Source: Siphonodentalium dalli (taxonomy: Eukaryota; Mollusca; Scaphopoda; Gadilida; Siphonodentaliidae). Taken from it: 64,000 bases of DNA. Below are positions 32,794-43,978 of the stretch, in pieces. Under the pieces are notes generated by a model that searched no databases, was not told where the DNA came from, and saw only the letters and a program-made list of their open reading frames with translations. A program made the translations under genes and the position numbers. The stretch covers positions 185,974,716 to 186,038,715 of the forward strand of contig CP136066.1 in the NCBI GenBank assembly GCA_032622095.1, in the 5' to 3' direction. Position 1 is the stretch's first letter; every line of letters begins with the position of its first letter.

Positions 32794-35700
32794 ATGAAAT
32801 ATGCACAAATCAAATGGGAGGACGGTGAGCGACCAGAGCGATTATACGAACGCATAATCGCACACCTCGAGGATAATCTACTACAGAAGGATTCGAAACT
32901 CTTACATAATGGTGAGAAGGTCAATATTGATGAACATATGACTCCCACAGTAGAACGACTCGCGGTGTTAAAGTGGATGGAGTTAATCCATCCTAATTTG
33001 CACACGCTAGTGCAACGAACATTTGCATATGACCTTCAGCGTATGACCCTCAAAGACATTCAACCTCAAGTCATCGACGCATTAGATGGGCTCCTTGAAG
33101 AACTCCGTTCCGACTCCGTCATGGCTTCTCGCGTCAACTCCGACCGCTCACGTGGCTACATTTCCTCGGACCGTTCATGTGGCTCACGATTCGCATCCAA
33201 CAAGCATCAAGTTCGGCCACCCAGAAAAGACTGTCGCGTTTGCAAAGCTGAGGGAAGACCGTACTTTGGACATTCTATTCAGGAATGCGACTACCTGTCT
33301 AAAGCTGAAAAACGAGACATGGCCAATTTCAAAGCTTATCGTATTGATATGGAGGAGGAATACAGCGACCAAGACTGTGATTTCCGCAATTATTTCGATG
33401 ACAGCTGTGCTATCGACACTACCGATAACGAACATACCAATTCATTTGCCACGAACGACGTTCACAACCAGTGTGAATCTGACCGCAAGAATACCAGCTC
33501 TGTTGGGCGGGTTAAAACTGTTCGTTCGCCAAGTTTTACTGCATTTTATAACCATAACCCTGTTTCAGTGACATGTGATTCTGGCGCGACATCGTCACTA
33601 ATAAGACATGACTTTGTTGTTAAACTCAACGCACAAATCAGAGCAACAAAACACTCAGCCAGCCAGGCTGATGGTAAAACAACCTTGAATGCATGTGGTG
33701 AAGTCCACTTAACTTTGTTCCGTGGTGATTTGAAATTCAAATTAGAAGCCGTCGTAGTTAAAGATTTAGATTGTGATTTGTTAGCAGGAATGCCTTTTTT
33801 AAAGGATAACCAAATTGTGCTTGATATACCCAATGATAGTATAATTATTGCAGGCAAACATGTTTTGAAGTACGCTACCCCTTGTACATCAGATTCCTTA
33901 TCACCAGCTAATGTACGTCGTTGTACCACCCATCTGCTGAGAGCTGACAAGAAGTGTGTTGTTTTACCTGGGGAATTCCTAGAACTTCCATGTCCATTGG
34001 GTGTGTTTGACGACCAGGAAATTGTCATTGAACCTCGTTCTGATTCTGTCATCCCCAACTGGCCTCCACCTACAACAACTACCCCTGTCGCCGGTTCAAT
34101 TCGAATTGCCAATACATCGCCACATCCAATTTCAATACATAAACACCAACATGTCGCTCAAGTTAGACGCACGTGTGATGCTTCTCTCTATTCACAAACA
34201 CCCGATCCTGCAAATGTTGTAGCTCACACAAGTAAGATAAATTATCCGTCATCTAACACACCAGACACAACCATTGCCATTGACCCGGATAATCAATTGT
34301 CCCCATCTGACATACATTCATTCAAGGACATACACAAGAGGTATGCTGACGTTTTTGATCCGTCGATAGGTAAGTACAACGACGCATCAGGAAAACTCCG
34401 GGCCTACATAAACATGGGCCCAGTTGCTCCTCCTACCCATAAAGGTCGTTTACCCATGTACAAAAGTAGTGATATGTCTGCATTGCAGGACAAAATGGAC
34501 GAATTGGAACAACTTGGTGTCCTAGCCAAACCCGAATATGTTGGTGTCAAGATTGAATATGTTTCCCCAAGTTTTCTGGTAAAGAAACAGGGAGGTGGGC
34601 ATCGGTTGGTTACTGCTTTCAACACCATAGGTTCATACACAAAACCTGTGCCTAGCCGAGTAACCAACACCGATGATGTCATGCGTTTTTTGGCTAGAAG
34701 CAAGTTCATAGTCAAAACAGATATGACAAAACAATTTTTTCAATTACCAATGGAAGAGTCATCTATGAAATATCTTGGAGTGATCACACCTTTTAAAGGT
34801 TCTCGCGTATACACCAGGGCTGCCATGGGCATGCCTGGGTCTACAGAACAGTTGGACGAATTGATGTTTCGAGTTCTCGGTGAACTCATCCATGAAGGCA
34901 GAGTGATCAAACTGGCCGATGATCTCTACATCGGTGGTTCTGATGTTCCGTCTTTGCTGGACAATTGGGAGAAGGTTCTCCATAAATGTCAGCAGAACAA
35001 TCTGCGCCTCTCAGCTACTAAAACATGCTGTTGTCCTATTACTACTACTATTCTCGGTTGGATCTGGTCGGCTGGTACATTATCTGTATCACCCCATAAG
35101 ACCAACCCTCTCACCACTTGTGACTTACCAAAGACTGTGACGTCTCTGCGTTCATGGTGTGGTGCAGTCAAGCACCTAAATTCTTGTATCCCCCAATGCT
35201 CCATGCTGCTTGCATCTTTTGATGCCATGACTGCTGGCAAAGATTCATCAGAGAAACTCAACTGGACTGCTGCTGATGTGGAAGCTTTCAAAACTGCTCA
35301 AGCGGCATTGTGTAATCCCAAATCTATCATGGTTCCAAGGCCTACAGATCAGCTTATCATTACTACCGATGGGGCTGTTCGTAATGGAGGAGTTGGCTCG
35401 GTCTTGTATGTTCTCCGGAAGGAAAAGAAGCATCTTGGAGGTTACTTATCTGCCAAACTCAAACCTCACCAACAGAAATGGTTGCCATGCGAAATCGAAG
35501 CTCTGGCCATCGGTTCAGCCACAAGTCACTGGGGTCCCCATATCTTAGAGTCTGTCCACAGCACTCAAATACTAACTGACTCCAAACCTTGTCTCCAAGC
35601 TTTTCAGAAACTCTCTCGTGGTGAGTTCTCATCTAGCGCCAGAATTTCATCATTTCTCTCTACATTGAGTAGGTACAAGGTTACACTACACCACATACCT

Positions 35701-36882
35701 GGTTCTCAAAACCTCCCTGCTGACTACCTCAGTCGCAATGCCATGGTGTGCCCCTCGGGTAGTTGTCAAATTTGCAAATTCGTTTCAGAGGATCAAATGT
35801 CTGCTGTTCGGTCAGTTACAGTCCAGTCTATCTTGGACGGTACGTCACCTATGCCTTTCCTCAATAACGCATCTTGGCGTGGCTCTCAACAGGACTGTTC
35901 AGCATTACGACGAGCATACTCTCACCTTTCTCAAGGTACCAGACCTGCTCGCAAGACCAAGGGTATCCGGGATGTCAAGAGATACCTCAAAGTTGCCACC
36001 ATCAACAAAGAACGGTTACTTGTGGTGTCTCACTCTTTGCCATTCAACAAGACGGTCCAGCTTATAATTATTCCACAACATGTATTGTCAGGATTCATCA
36101 CTGCTTTGCATTTGCGTTTGCATCATCCACCAAAATCGCAACTAAAGAAGATATTCCATCGCTACATCTTTGCTATACAGGCTGACAAAGTGATTGACAT
36201 GGTCACGGATAGCTGTTCCCAGTGTGTATCACTACGTCAGTTTCCGTCCGAGTTACCCCAGTTCTCAACTTCCACTCCCCCCTCTACCCCTGGGATCGAG
36301 TTTGCTTGCGACATTATGTGTCGTGCAAAACAGAAGATTTTCGTTGTCAGAGATGTCTTTACGTCATTCACCATTGCTCGTCTTGTGCACGACGAGCAAG
36401 CTGCTACCATGTGTAGTGCACTCTTAGAGACCACAGCTGACTTAAAATCCCCACAGGGCTGTGTCATCCGTGTTGACGGTTCTACCTCATTTCAGGCTCT
36501 TGTCGGAGACTCAACTCTAAACAAACATGGTATACGTTTGGTTGTTGGCCGTCTAAAAAATTGCAATAAGAATCCTATAGCAGAGAAGGCCATTCAAGAG
36601 CTGGAAATGGAACTCAAAAGGCATATGCCTGAAGGTGGTCCCATCAAAGCTTCGTTTCTCGCCATGGTTGTAGGCACCCTCAACTCTCGTGTTCGCAATC
36701 GCGGTCTCAGTGCCAAGGAAATCCTATTTCAAAGAGATAACTTCACAGGCGAACAATTGAACTTCTCTGACAAAAACATGTCTTCACAGCAGCATGACAT
36801 TAGGTTACATAATCATTCACCCAGTGCACACTCTAAAGCCCCTCATGGCAAATTACCTCCCGAAATCACTTTCTCACCGTGA
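32794..36882 (+). pseudogene. pol: Gag-Pol polyprotein, Ty3/Gypsy-like, main open frame
   Basis: This 1362-codon frame encodes the polyprotein for reverse transcription and integration. Seen in order: end of Gag; a Cys/His knuckle-like motif (C-x2-C-x10-H-x4-C, about residues 147-166); aspartic protease motif DSGAT (about 262); reverse transcriptase with KTDMTKQFF (about 640) and the catalytic pair in LADDLYIGG (about 706), an A-D-D instead of the usual Y/F-x-D-D; RNase H with TTDGAVRNGG (about 855) and HHIPGSQNLPADYLSR (about 967); integrase with an HHCC zinc site (H-x-x-x-H near 1107, C-x-x-C near 1138) and D,D,E residues in FACDIM (about 1169), RVDGS (about 1225) and AEKAIQE (about 1264). 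The stop at 36880 results from a frameshift: coding sequence continues one frame over. Gag and Pol are fused in one frame, as in some Gypsy clades. Not a host gene. Confidence 0.9.
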
Positions 36883-37231
36883 GGGTGACAAACACACTGC
36901 CCGACATCAGTACATTGTTATGTCAGGTGGTTCGGAACATGTAAATATACAGAAGTTACATGGGCAGCAGTTTCGCTCCAAAATATACCCAGTGAAGCGA
37001 TCCGAGATATACAAGTTACCAACACCTCAACTTACATCTACACACATTGGCCATCAAACCGACCCATATGCTTCTGACTCATCAGATTCCGAATTGGACG
37101 AGTTCAAACCTGATTCAAACACCCCCTCTGGTGCAAATTCGTACCATTCACCCCCACCCAGGCGTTCGGTGCGCCAACGACGGGCTCCTAAGTGGCTCTC
37201 ATCAGATGATTGGGACCTATATACTGGCTAG
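36865..37231 (+). pseudogene. Pol C-terminal tail after a frameshift
   Basis: Reading continues in the +2 frame from about 36865 (REGDKHTARHQYIVMSG), which looks like the integrase C-terminal segment. It ends with an Arg-rich stretch and WLSSDDWDLYTG before the stop at 37229. Junction with the main frame is within about 36865-36882. One base has been gained or lost there. Confidence 0.75.
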
Positions 37232-37372
37232 ATCAGGGTTCTCTTGTACATATCAGTCTATTTACAATGTTTCATTAATCTTTTCATAATAACTAAGTCA
37301 GTCTAAGTGTACTCATTTATGTATAGAGTAATACTTGCAAATTGCATTTTCTGTTTTCATATTTTTATTGCA

Positions 37373-37388
37373 TAAGAAGGAAAGAGAC
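37373..37388 (+). other. Polypurine tract
   Basis: AAGAAGGAAAGAGAC lies immediately before the 3' LTR start TGCGCC. Position and composition fit the plus-strand primer of LTR elements. Confidence 0.7.
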
Positions 37389-37577
37389 TGCGCCATATCG
37401 TTCCATATTATTTTGTTCCTATTCCTAATTTTATGTTAAATGCATTTGCTATCATTGCAAGAGGAATAACTCAATATTATATTTCGCTTGATTAAATCAT
37501 CTTAATTCCAACATCGTGTCTCTAAAACGTTCTTTAGAATCTCGTCCAGTTAAACCTACTATCGATTGTATGACGCA
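37389..37577 (+). repeat. 3' LTR, uninterrupted, about 187 bp
   Basis: Starts TGCGCCATATCG and ends GTATGACGCA (if TG...CA limits are used). It carries the empty TTAA site (37502-37505) corresponding to the T4 insertion in the 5' LTR. Confidence 0.88.
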
Positions 37578-37735
37578 GGTAGTGAAAAATGACAGATTTA
37601 AAAAATAGATATCTGATAACTCTTAAGCTATGATGGGTGGGTTCCTCGACTCGAATTAAATATTTTTTACCAACGAAGCCAAAGAAATGGTAATTTAGGA
37701 ACATTAAATCGGATTATGTATCTTTAACACTGAAT
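37578..37735 (-). mobile_element. T7 MITE, right half
   Basis: Continues T7 from 31622 after the retrotransposon: GTGAAAAATGACAG, ATAGATATCTGATAACTCT, GGTGGGTTCCTCGACTCGAAT, AAATCGGATTATGTATCTTTAA. Compare 47360-47510 reversed. Confidence 0.75.
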
Positions 37736-37965
37736 CTTTGTTGTATATTTCCAAATGTTGAACAAAATTTTATGAGTATCGGGGTGGGGGTGATCGAGAC
37801 ATCCCAGTCTCTTGCCATGTCCTTCCCAGGGACGTGGCTAGAGGGTCTCAGTTGGGGGGCTGTTGGAGGGGTGTCACCTTGGGAAATTCCAACTGCACCC
37901 CCCCCCCCTTTAGTCAGAATCGGACCAACACAAGTTTTTGCATAATTCCATTTTTTGCACCCCCT

Positions 37966-39861
37966 GTTACGCTGAGTTATGTAGTAACTGACGAGTTTTG
38001 TGGTAGCTCACAAGTTATATGTAGTAACAATCGACAAGTTTTGTGGTAGCTCACGAGTTTTGTAGTAAAATCGACGAGTTATGTAGTAATTTCAGGTTAC
38101 GAGTTTTGTAGTAAAACATCGACGAGTTTTGTAGTAAAAAACAAGCAACAAATTTTAGTCAGTTTCAAAGGCGCGTTTAATAAAATCTTATATAGTAAAT
38201 GCAATGTTTTTTGTGTAATTGTTTGTGTGGTGGACGTTAATGACACTGTAGCTCAACGTGATGTTGGTCCCTCGTCACTGCTGCGCCGTTTCTCGGCAAA
38301 TCTGAGCCAAACTTCGTACCTAGAAGTACTATGGCCATGTTATTAACTTGGACCTGGTCCCCATTACACCAGATGTCGCGTTCTGACGTTAATGACGTTG
38401 TAGCTCAACTCGATGATGGTCCCTCGTCACTCCTCCGCAGGTTATCGGCAGATCAGTTCGAAACTTGGTACATAGACGTATTGTGGCCATGTTATTAACT
38501 TGGACCTGGTCCCGATTACCTCAGACGTCGCGTTCTGACGTTAATGACGTTGTAGCTGAACTTGATTTGGTCCCTCGTCACTGCTGTTTTTCGGCAGATA
38601 TGAGCGAGACTTGGCACATAGAAGTGCTGTGGCCATGTTAGTAACTTGGGCCTGGTCGCGATAATTTTGGATGTCGCTTTCTGACGTTAACGACATTGCG
38701 CATCAACTTGACAGACCGGGGAGAAACGTCGTATCTAGAAGTAGCATGGTCATGTTAGTAACACGGACCTAGTCGCGATTACGTCGGACGTCTCGTTCTG
38801 AGGTTAATAACATTGTAGCTCAACTTGGTGTTGTTCCACCGTCTCCCGACAGATCGGGACAAAATCTTGTATCTTAGGGTACTTCGGTCAGGTTAATTGG
38901 ATGGTCTTGGTAGCGATTGCCCCACACGCCGGGCTCTGGCGTTAATGGCTTTGTAGCTGAACTATGTTGTTCATCTGCACTCTATAAATCGGGACATAAC
39001 CGAAGGGTATTTAGCGTCTCAAATTGGAAATAGAAAGATGGCGCCGTTTTTCGGCAGATATGAGCGAAACTTCGTACCTAGAAGTACTATGGCCATTTTA
39101 TTAACTTGGACCTGGTCCCCATTATACGTCAGATGTCGCGTTCGGACGTTAATGACGTTGTAGCTCAACCTGATGGTGGTCCATCGTCACTCATCCGCTG
39201 TGTATCGGCAGATCGGGACGAAACTTGGTACATAGACGTATTGTGGCCATGTTCAGATGTTGATGTGGACCAGGTCCCGATTACGTTAGCCGTCGAGTCC
39301 TGGCGGCAATGACGTTGTAACTCAACCTGATGGTGATTTTGCCGAAACATGCTTTATTTCAAAGAGGCGGCTTCGTCGACGTTTTGGTTTTCCGCGAACC
39401 TCGACAATGGTTTATGGATAATCTAGAGAGCGAGCATGATTTTCAAATCAGGTACGTATCATAACAAAAACAAATTAACGGCTTGTTTAAAGTGGCATTG
39501 TCTACATGCTTTCGAAAATAACATCAAGTTGTGCTACAACGTCATTAACGTCCATCACACAAACACTTACACAAAAAAACATTGCATTTACTATATACGA
39601 TTTTATTAAGTCCAAACCCGCCTTTGAAACTGACTAAAAATTGTTGCTACAAAACTCGACGAGTATTACTACAAAACTCGTTAGCTTGTTTTTTACTTCA
39701 AAACTCGTCGATATTTTACTACAAAACTCGTAACCCAAATTACTACATAACACGTCGATTTTACTACAAAACTCGTGAGCTACCACAAAACTCGTCGATT
39801 GTTACTACATAACTCGTGAGCTACCACAAAACTCGTCAGTTACTACATAACTCGGCGTAAC
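37966..39861. mobile_element. Foldback-like element with subrepeat-built inverted termini
   Basis: Left arm 37966-38242 and right arm about 39541-39861 are inverted copies. Each consists of short alternating units of the type ACGAGTTTTGTAGTAA or ACGAGTTATGTAGTAA, joined by TCGACGAG and TAGCTCACGAG, then a unique inner part (GTAAATGCAATGTTTTTTGTG). The centre, 38243-39540, is a separate tandem array. Long termini with internal subrepeats resemble Foldback/Galileo-type elements. No transposase frame. The frame 39582-39812 is a translation of the right arm. Confidence 0.85.
38230..39335. repeat. Tandem array, about 145-bp units, inside the foldback element
   Basis: About eight diverged units, each starting GACGTTAATGACGTTGTAGCTCAAC or a variant, with GGTCC-TCGTCACT, TCGGCAGAT-GGGACGAAAC, TGGCCATGTTA-TAACTTGGACCTGGTC and ending near GTCGCGTTCTG. 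The unit start (AATGAC-TTGTAGCTCAACTTG) resembles the left end of repeat S at 46070. Small frames within (39106-39312, 39165-39350) are artefacts. Confidence 0.8.
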
Positions 39862-40240
39862 TGATGACCATCTGTCCAAATTTTTGACCAAAAATAGGAA
39901 CATATGCAAATATTGGTCCAAAAACAATAAATTCCCCCCAATAAATTGTTTTATAATCAAACTACAAGAACATTTTCAACCTATTGTTGGTGTGAAATTT
40001 CCAACTATTTGTTTGGCAGGTATGAAATTTCCAACTGTTGAAAATTTTGACCAAAACCCCCCCTTTCTCTGGTCCTTCCAGGTATGTTTTAGTCCCAGTT
40101 TGGGAACAACAGAGGCAGAGATAAAAAGAGACGTTATATACACATAAATAAATGCATTTAATTACTTGACTAGACCTGTAGATTCATTACAGTTCAAAGA
40201 CAATTAAAAATCAATGGGTACAAAACATAAGTACACAACA
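39862..40240. repeat. Repeat R copy and unassigned sequence
   Basis: Holds TTTTCAACCTATTGTTGGTG and GTATGAAATTTCCAACTG blocks inversely related to 28735-28800. The 87-codon frame at 39884-40147 has no support. Confidence 0.5.
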
Positions 40241-40241
40241 A

Positions 40242-40480
40242 TATTAAAGCCTGGTTTATAAACACAAAATAGTAGATTAGGACTCAAAACATGGTGCTGT
40301 TCATTTGCAGAATGAGGTCCCCAGAGGGTGAATATAGTGGTGCTACCTCGCACAGTGGGCTAGCATCACTAAATTCACCCTCTGGGGACCTCACTCTTTC
40401 TGCTTAGGCCTCATCTTCTCTTGAAAGTATCACTATTATCAAATTAACAATTTTTTAGTTGTAAACCAGGCTATTAAATT
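40242..40480. mobile_element. Palindrome family D, copy 1
   Basis: Inner arms AATGAGGTCCCCAGAGGGTG and CACCCTCTGGGGACCTCA are inverted, and outer arms TTAAAGCCTGGTTTATAA (about 40243) and GTAAACCAGGCTATTAA (40460) also pair. Other D copies occur only in MIPOL1 introns and flanks: 45005-45070, 45595-45745, 48838-49010, 49140-49245, 59295-59695. Confidence 0.75.
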
Positions 40481-40837
40481 GATGTTACCTGCAGTGCCAC
40501 CTTAAAACGTTGTGCTAATAATGCGTTAATTGTTGTAAGAATCAGAATGGGCTAATAATTAATGAGGAAATACAGAAAAGGGAAATGCTTCAAGAATGAA
40601 CATTCCAACATTTAATTTAATTACAAAACTTGACCAGAATGTATGATTAGTGATTAAGTGGTAGATTCATTCAGCGGTAGATGCGTTACAATCAAGAGAA
40701 AATTCAAAAATCGCAGAAATACAGAAGCTAGGGTAATTTTACAAGAATGAAGATTCTGATTCTTGTTGGAATTTAAAGGGCAACTATATCTACAGCCATT
40801 TATAGAGTTACCTACTACCAGCATAATGTTGAATTAA

Positions 40838-41066
40838 CCCTTTGAGTGCCAGGTCCGATTTTTGTATCAACCGATATACCCTGTGCCAATGCATTCTCTT
40901 ATATATGCGAGTCGACCCTAGGTCGCCTCGCATATATAAGAGAATGCATTGGCCTAACAGTTTTTTTTACAATTTTTTTCAATATTAATAATTTATTCTT
41001 ATATTCTTTAACAGACTTATTTTGTAGGTTTAGGGCCGATGAGATCGGCCCCTGGCACTCAAAGGG
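40838..41066 (+). mobile_element. TTAA-flanked MITE family T2, copy 1
   Basis: TTAA at 40834-40837 and 41067-41070. Ends CCCTTTGAGTGCCAGG and CCTGGCACTCAAAGGG are exactly inverted. A subterminal pair (GTCCGAT and ATCGGCC types) is asymmetric. One hairpin (40885-40953) of the same sequence as in T1 lies near the left end, followed by an AT-rich spacer. The 74-codon frame here is not a gene. Confidence 0.93.
40885..40953. other. 69-nt hairpin module, T2 version
   Basis: Representative of the shared hairpin: 27-nt arms (GCCAATGCATTCTC...GCGAG), one T/C mismatch, 5-bp inner stem CGACC/GGTCG and a 3-nt loop (here CTA or CCT depending on pairing). Other full copies: 6725, 6849, 7295, 7462, 8011, 44436, 45350, 45487, 50874, 51022, 62057 (approximate starts). 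Confidence 0.85.
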
Positions 41067-41163
41067 TTAAGTGTGAGTGAAAAATAAGCTCATGTACATG
41101 ACAAAATAACAGTGATATCAGTAGGAGACTTTTAGTTTTATACGCCCGTAACGCGACGTATTA

Positions 41164-41429
41164 CAGTAATGCCATAAATAATCGACTCTTTAACCACAGC
41201 AGAATTATGGGTAACTTTTCAGGATTTAGTCGGACATATGGCTTGTTGCCAATTATTTTGTTATTTGTATTTGAAACTCATTCTTCTCTCAAAGTCATTA
41301 CTTTCTTGCATAATTTCCATTGAGTGTAGTCTGCATATGAATGGCAACAAGCCATATTTCCGACCAAATCCTGAAAAGTTACCCATAATTCCGCTGTGGT
41401 TAAGGAATCGATTATTTAGAGCATTACTG
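41164..41429. mobile_element. pogo/Tigger-like MITE P1, copy 1
   Basis: Flanked by TA (41162-41163, 41430-41431). Ends CAGTAATGCC and GCATTACTG, then an almost fully palindromic body (TTAACCACAGCAGAATTATG; GGATTTAGTCGGA; GGCTTGTTGCCA). TA target and CAGT termini fit the Tc1/mariner-pogo group; the family label is inference. An extra 70 bp lies in the centre of this copy. Confidence 0.85.
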
Positions 41430-41499
41430 TATGTTATTGGTCCATCCATCCATTCGCTTTTTTCGTTTCCAGATGATAACTGTAGTAAGTATGAACTGA

Positions 41500-41765
41500 A
41501 TGGTATGCGGGATCACTAGCACAAAATACAAGTCAAGTTCGAATTTGGGTTCTGCCCGACAATTTTCACCAGAGTTACGGCCTTTTTTGTTGGAATTTGC
41601 ACTCAATTTTTGTTTCCGGATGATAACTTTAGTAAGACTGAACTGAATAGAATGAAATTTGGTATGTGAGTTTACTAGCCCAAAGTTCAAATTTTGGTTC
41701 TGCCCACCAATTTTCACCAGAGTTATGGGCCTTTTTTTAAATTACCACAGGCATATTTTTTCACG
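41500..41765. repeat. Two diverged direct repeats of about 125 bp
   Basis: Both contain GAACTGAAT-GTATG-G, TCACTAGC or TTACTAGC, TTCGAATTTTGGTTCTGCCC-like and ATTTTCACCAGAGTTA blocks. The frames on both strands here are unsupported. Confidence 0.65.
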
Positions 41766-42230
41766 CCCTGGGGATGCTCTTGTTTATATTTTTGTTGTTA
41801 TAATTATTTTGTTATTTGTATTTGAAACTCATTCTGCTCTCAAAGTAATTACTTTCTTGCATAATTTCAATTCTGCATATTTGGTTGGTTTTATATGTAA
41901 AGTCTTTCTTAAGCCCTCGACACTTCAGGAAAATTCCAGTAAATATTCAAATGTATACCCATTAGATTCTTTGAAACAAAACACATAAGATTTCAATATG
42001 GAATTCACACTCCCTTAGATGAGTTTAGTTGCTTTATATGTAATAAACTACAAAACTACATTTCATGAAATAATAAGTTTGCAGTAAGATATCTCTCAAA
42101 TAGCAAATTAGCACTATATAAATAACATGTTACAAATAAATAATATCACAAATATATTGAAAATAAATCAGAGTAATAAAATAATACTGTTTATAACTCA
42201 ATTCCCACCAAAATTAGTGATTACAAATTA

Positions 42231-42430
42231 CAGTAATGCCCGAGGTGTATGACCCTTTAACCACAGCAGAATTATGGGAAATTTTGGAAATGTGGCATGT
42301 TGCCATTCATCGGAAAGCTCTCACCGAGAGCTTTCCGATGAATGGCAGCAAGCCATATTTCCAACTAAATCCGGAAAAAATTCCCACAATTCTGCTGTGG
42401 TTTAGGGGTCGATTATTTAGGACATTACTG
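42231..42430. mobile_element. P1 MITE, copy 2
   Basis: TA at 42229-42230 and 42431-42432; CAGTAATGCC left end and GACATTACTG right end. The centre is a perfect inverted pair of CGGAAAGCTCTC and GAGAGCTTTCCG. The 70-codon frame is an artefact of the palindrome. Confidence 0.85.
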
Positions 42431-42540
42431 TACCTGAGACGTGTGTGAAGTGTCCAAAAGAACACCCAGTAATCACATCATGGAATGATTTAAAGAGGAA
42501 TCCTCTGTGTAAATTATGATATGACCGTATGCAAATTTAA

Positions 42541-42838
42541 CTCTTCCATGACAGGAGCTGCGCTGGTGCAGCATTACAGATACTCTGCCAGTGCATTCTC
42601 TTATATATGCAAAGTCTCCAATAGGGTGTCCAATAGGGAGCCTTGCATATATAAGAGAATATACTGGCTTACAAAGTCAATTATATTTTTTGTTAGGCTT
42701 ACAAAGTCAATGTAAAAATTGTTAGGCAAATGTATTCTCTTATATATGCGAGGCTCCCTATGGGAGACTCGCATATATAAGAGAATGAATTGGCACAGGG
42801 TTTTTGCAAAGTTTCAAGAAGCTCCAGTCATGAAAGGG
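42541..42838 (+). mobile_element. TTAA-flanked MITE family T3, full copy with two hairpins
   Basis: TTAA at 42537-42540 and TTTA at 42839-42842. Left end CTCTTCCATGACAGGAGC, right end GCTCCAGTCATGAAAGGG. The left hairpin (about 42583-42665) has an internal duplication of a TCCAATAGGG-type segment; the right hairpin (about 42726-42794) is intact and shows the T3 loop arms CTCCC/GGGAG. The AT-rich spacer is shorter than in T1. Confidence 0.85.
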
Positions 42839-42842
42839 TTTA

Positions 42843-43330
42843 TAGCCAAATAGAGCTACATCTTAAAAACAAAATGCAAGAAAAATGCTTTGATATGACT
42901 TCATATTCATGAACCTATGAAAAGACAATAAAATGATCACAAAAAACTTTTTTGACTGTGAAAAACAATCTTTAATAATTTTATGAATTAAAGAAAGAAA
43001 AATATTGAAATGATATGGCAATATGACCAGGCAGCATTAATCTCAATCAACGTAGATGTAAACTACATTTATCCACCACTCACTACGTCTATTGACTACA
43101 TACAGCCTGCCTAATAAACGTTACTTTTATTACGTCAATGTAGCTTTATTAGGTCAACGTAGCTTTATTAGGTTAGTACTACTTTTATGACGTAATTTGA
43201 TATGCAAATTGCGCAGGTAACTAGGGATGTCAACCGGCCTTTAATGACGTCATTGTGATTTCAGAACGTTTTTATCGTGTATAATTCACTAAAATAATTC
43301 GTAAAATGATATATGTTTTAGCTCTAAAAC
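42843..43330. other. MIPOL1 downstream region, possible 3' UTR or intergenic
   Basis: On the minus strand, AATAAA-type signals occur at about 43120-43180 (TTTATTA on the plus strand, three times), roughly 0.8 kb past the MIPOL1 stop. They are candidate polyadenylation signals only. The segment is also full of short direct repeats (AGCTTTATTAGGTCAACGT). Confidence 0.35.
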
Positions 43331-43700
43331 ATATATAAATCACCAGAACAAGGTCTGCTTATACTAAATGTAAAAATGCCAACGAACTATTTCGCTCTAA
43401 GCTGCACTCCGGTTTTCCCACGTCATGAATGCTAATTGGTTTGCTTGACCTAATAAATGTAATGGCGTCATCGAAGTAACGAATGTAAAACTGAGGAAAA
43501 TGACAGATTTTCCTCACAAAAGGCAAGTTTTGTGCGATGGATAAATAAAATATGTAGCTAATGTCGTCGCTTAAACTGTTTATGTCCGCTCGGGGGATTT
43601 GGCATCTATTGGACTCGGCAGAGCCTCGCCCAATAGATGCTAAAATCCCCCTCACGGACATAAACAATTTAAGCGACGACATTAGCTACATATTCTATAT
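43331..43700. mobile_element. Palindromic element with GTCGTCGCTTAAA arms
   Basis: Inverted arms at 43555-43600 and 43640-43690 (ATGTAGCTAATGTCGTCGCT and its inverse) enclose a second inverted pair (GCATCTATTGG / CCAATAGATGC). A diverged relative with the same design is at 52775-52870. The frames on both strands (43359-43682, 43561-43755) mirror each other because of the palindrome and are not genes. Confidence 0.75.
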
Positions 43701-43978
43701 GTATTATAACCACCAAACATCCAATCAATGTAGACATAGACTACATGTACTATAAAAACCACCATACATCATGGAGTAGTACCACAAAAATATTGATATG
43801 ATATTTAATGATATGTCAACCTTCGATGTAAGTATACTATTTTAGTCTGTGGTAATCTGATAACTTGCTGCATCATCTCTTGGTTGATTCCCTCAACTGG
43901 GATATCAAGTATTAACACTTGGTTTAGTCCCTCAACATCAGGTATAATCTCTTAAGTCCCTCAAATTCGAAGCAGGAA

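Larger units (their letters stand above)
31624..37577 (+). mobile_element. Ty3/Gypsy-type LTR retrotransposon, complete but disabled
   Basis: Direct LTRs at 31624-32305 (split by a T4 MITE) and 37389-37577 surround a gag-protease-RT-RNase H-integrase reading region, with a primer-binding site after the 5' LTR and a purine tract before the 3' LTR. Domain order is that of Ty3/Gypsy. The LTR parts that can be compared (about 185 bp) look identical, so insertion is recent. No envelope-like frame is present. The element sits inside a T7 MITE: both flanks are T7 halves. No clean target duplication could be read. Three frameshifts disable the coding region. Confidence 0.9.

Noticed and set aside
33546-34112. 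188-codon minus-strand frame and other frames within 32.8-36.9 kb
   Set aside because: Shadows of the retrotransposon Gag-Pol frame, which has the conserved domains.
43359-43755. Similar proteins on opposite strands, considered as convergent genes
   Set aside because: They mirror each other because the DNA is a palindrome.
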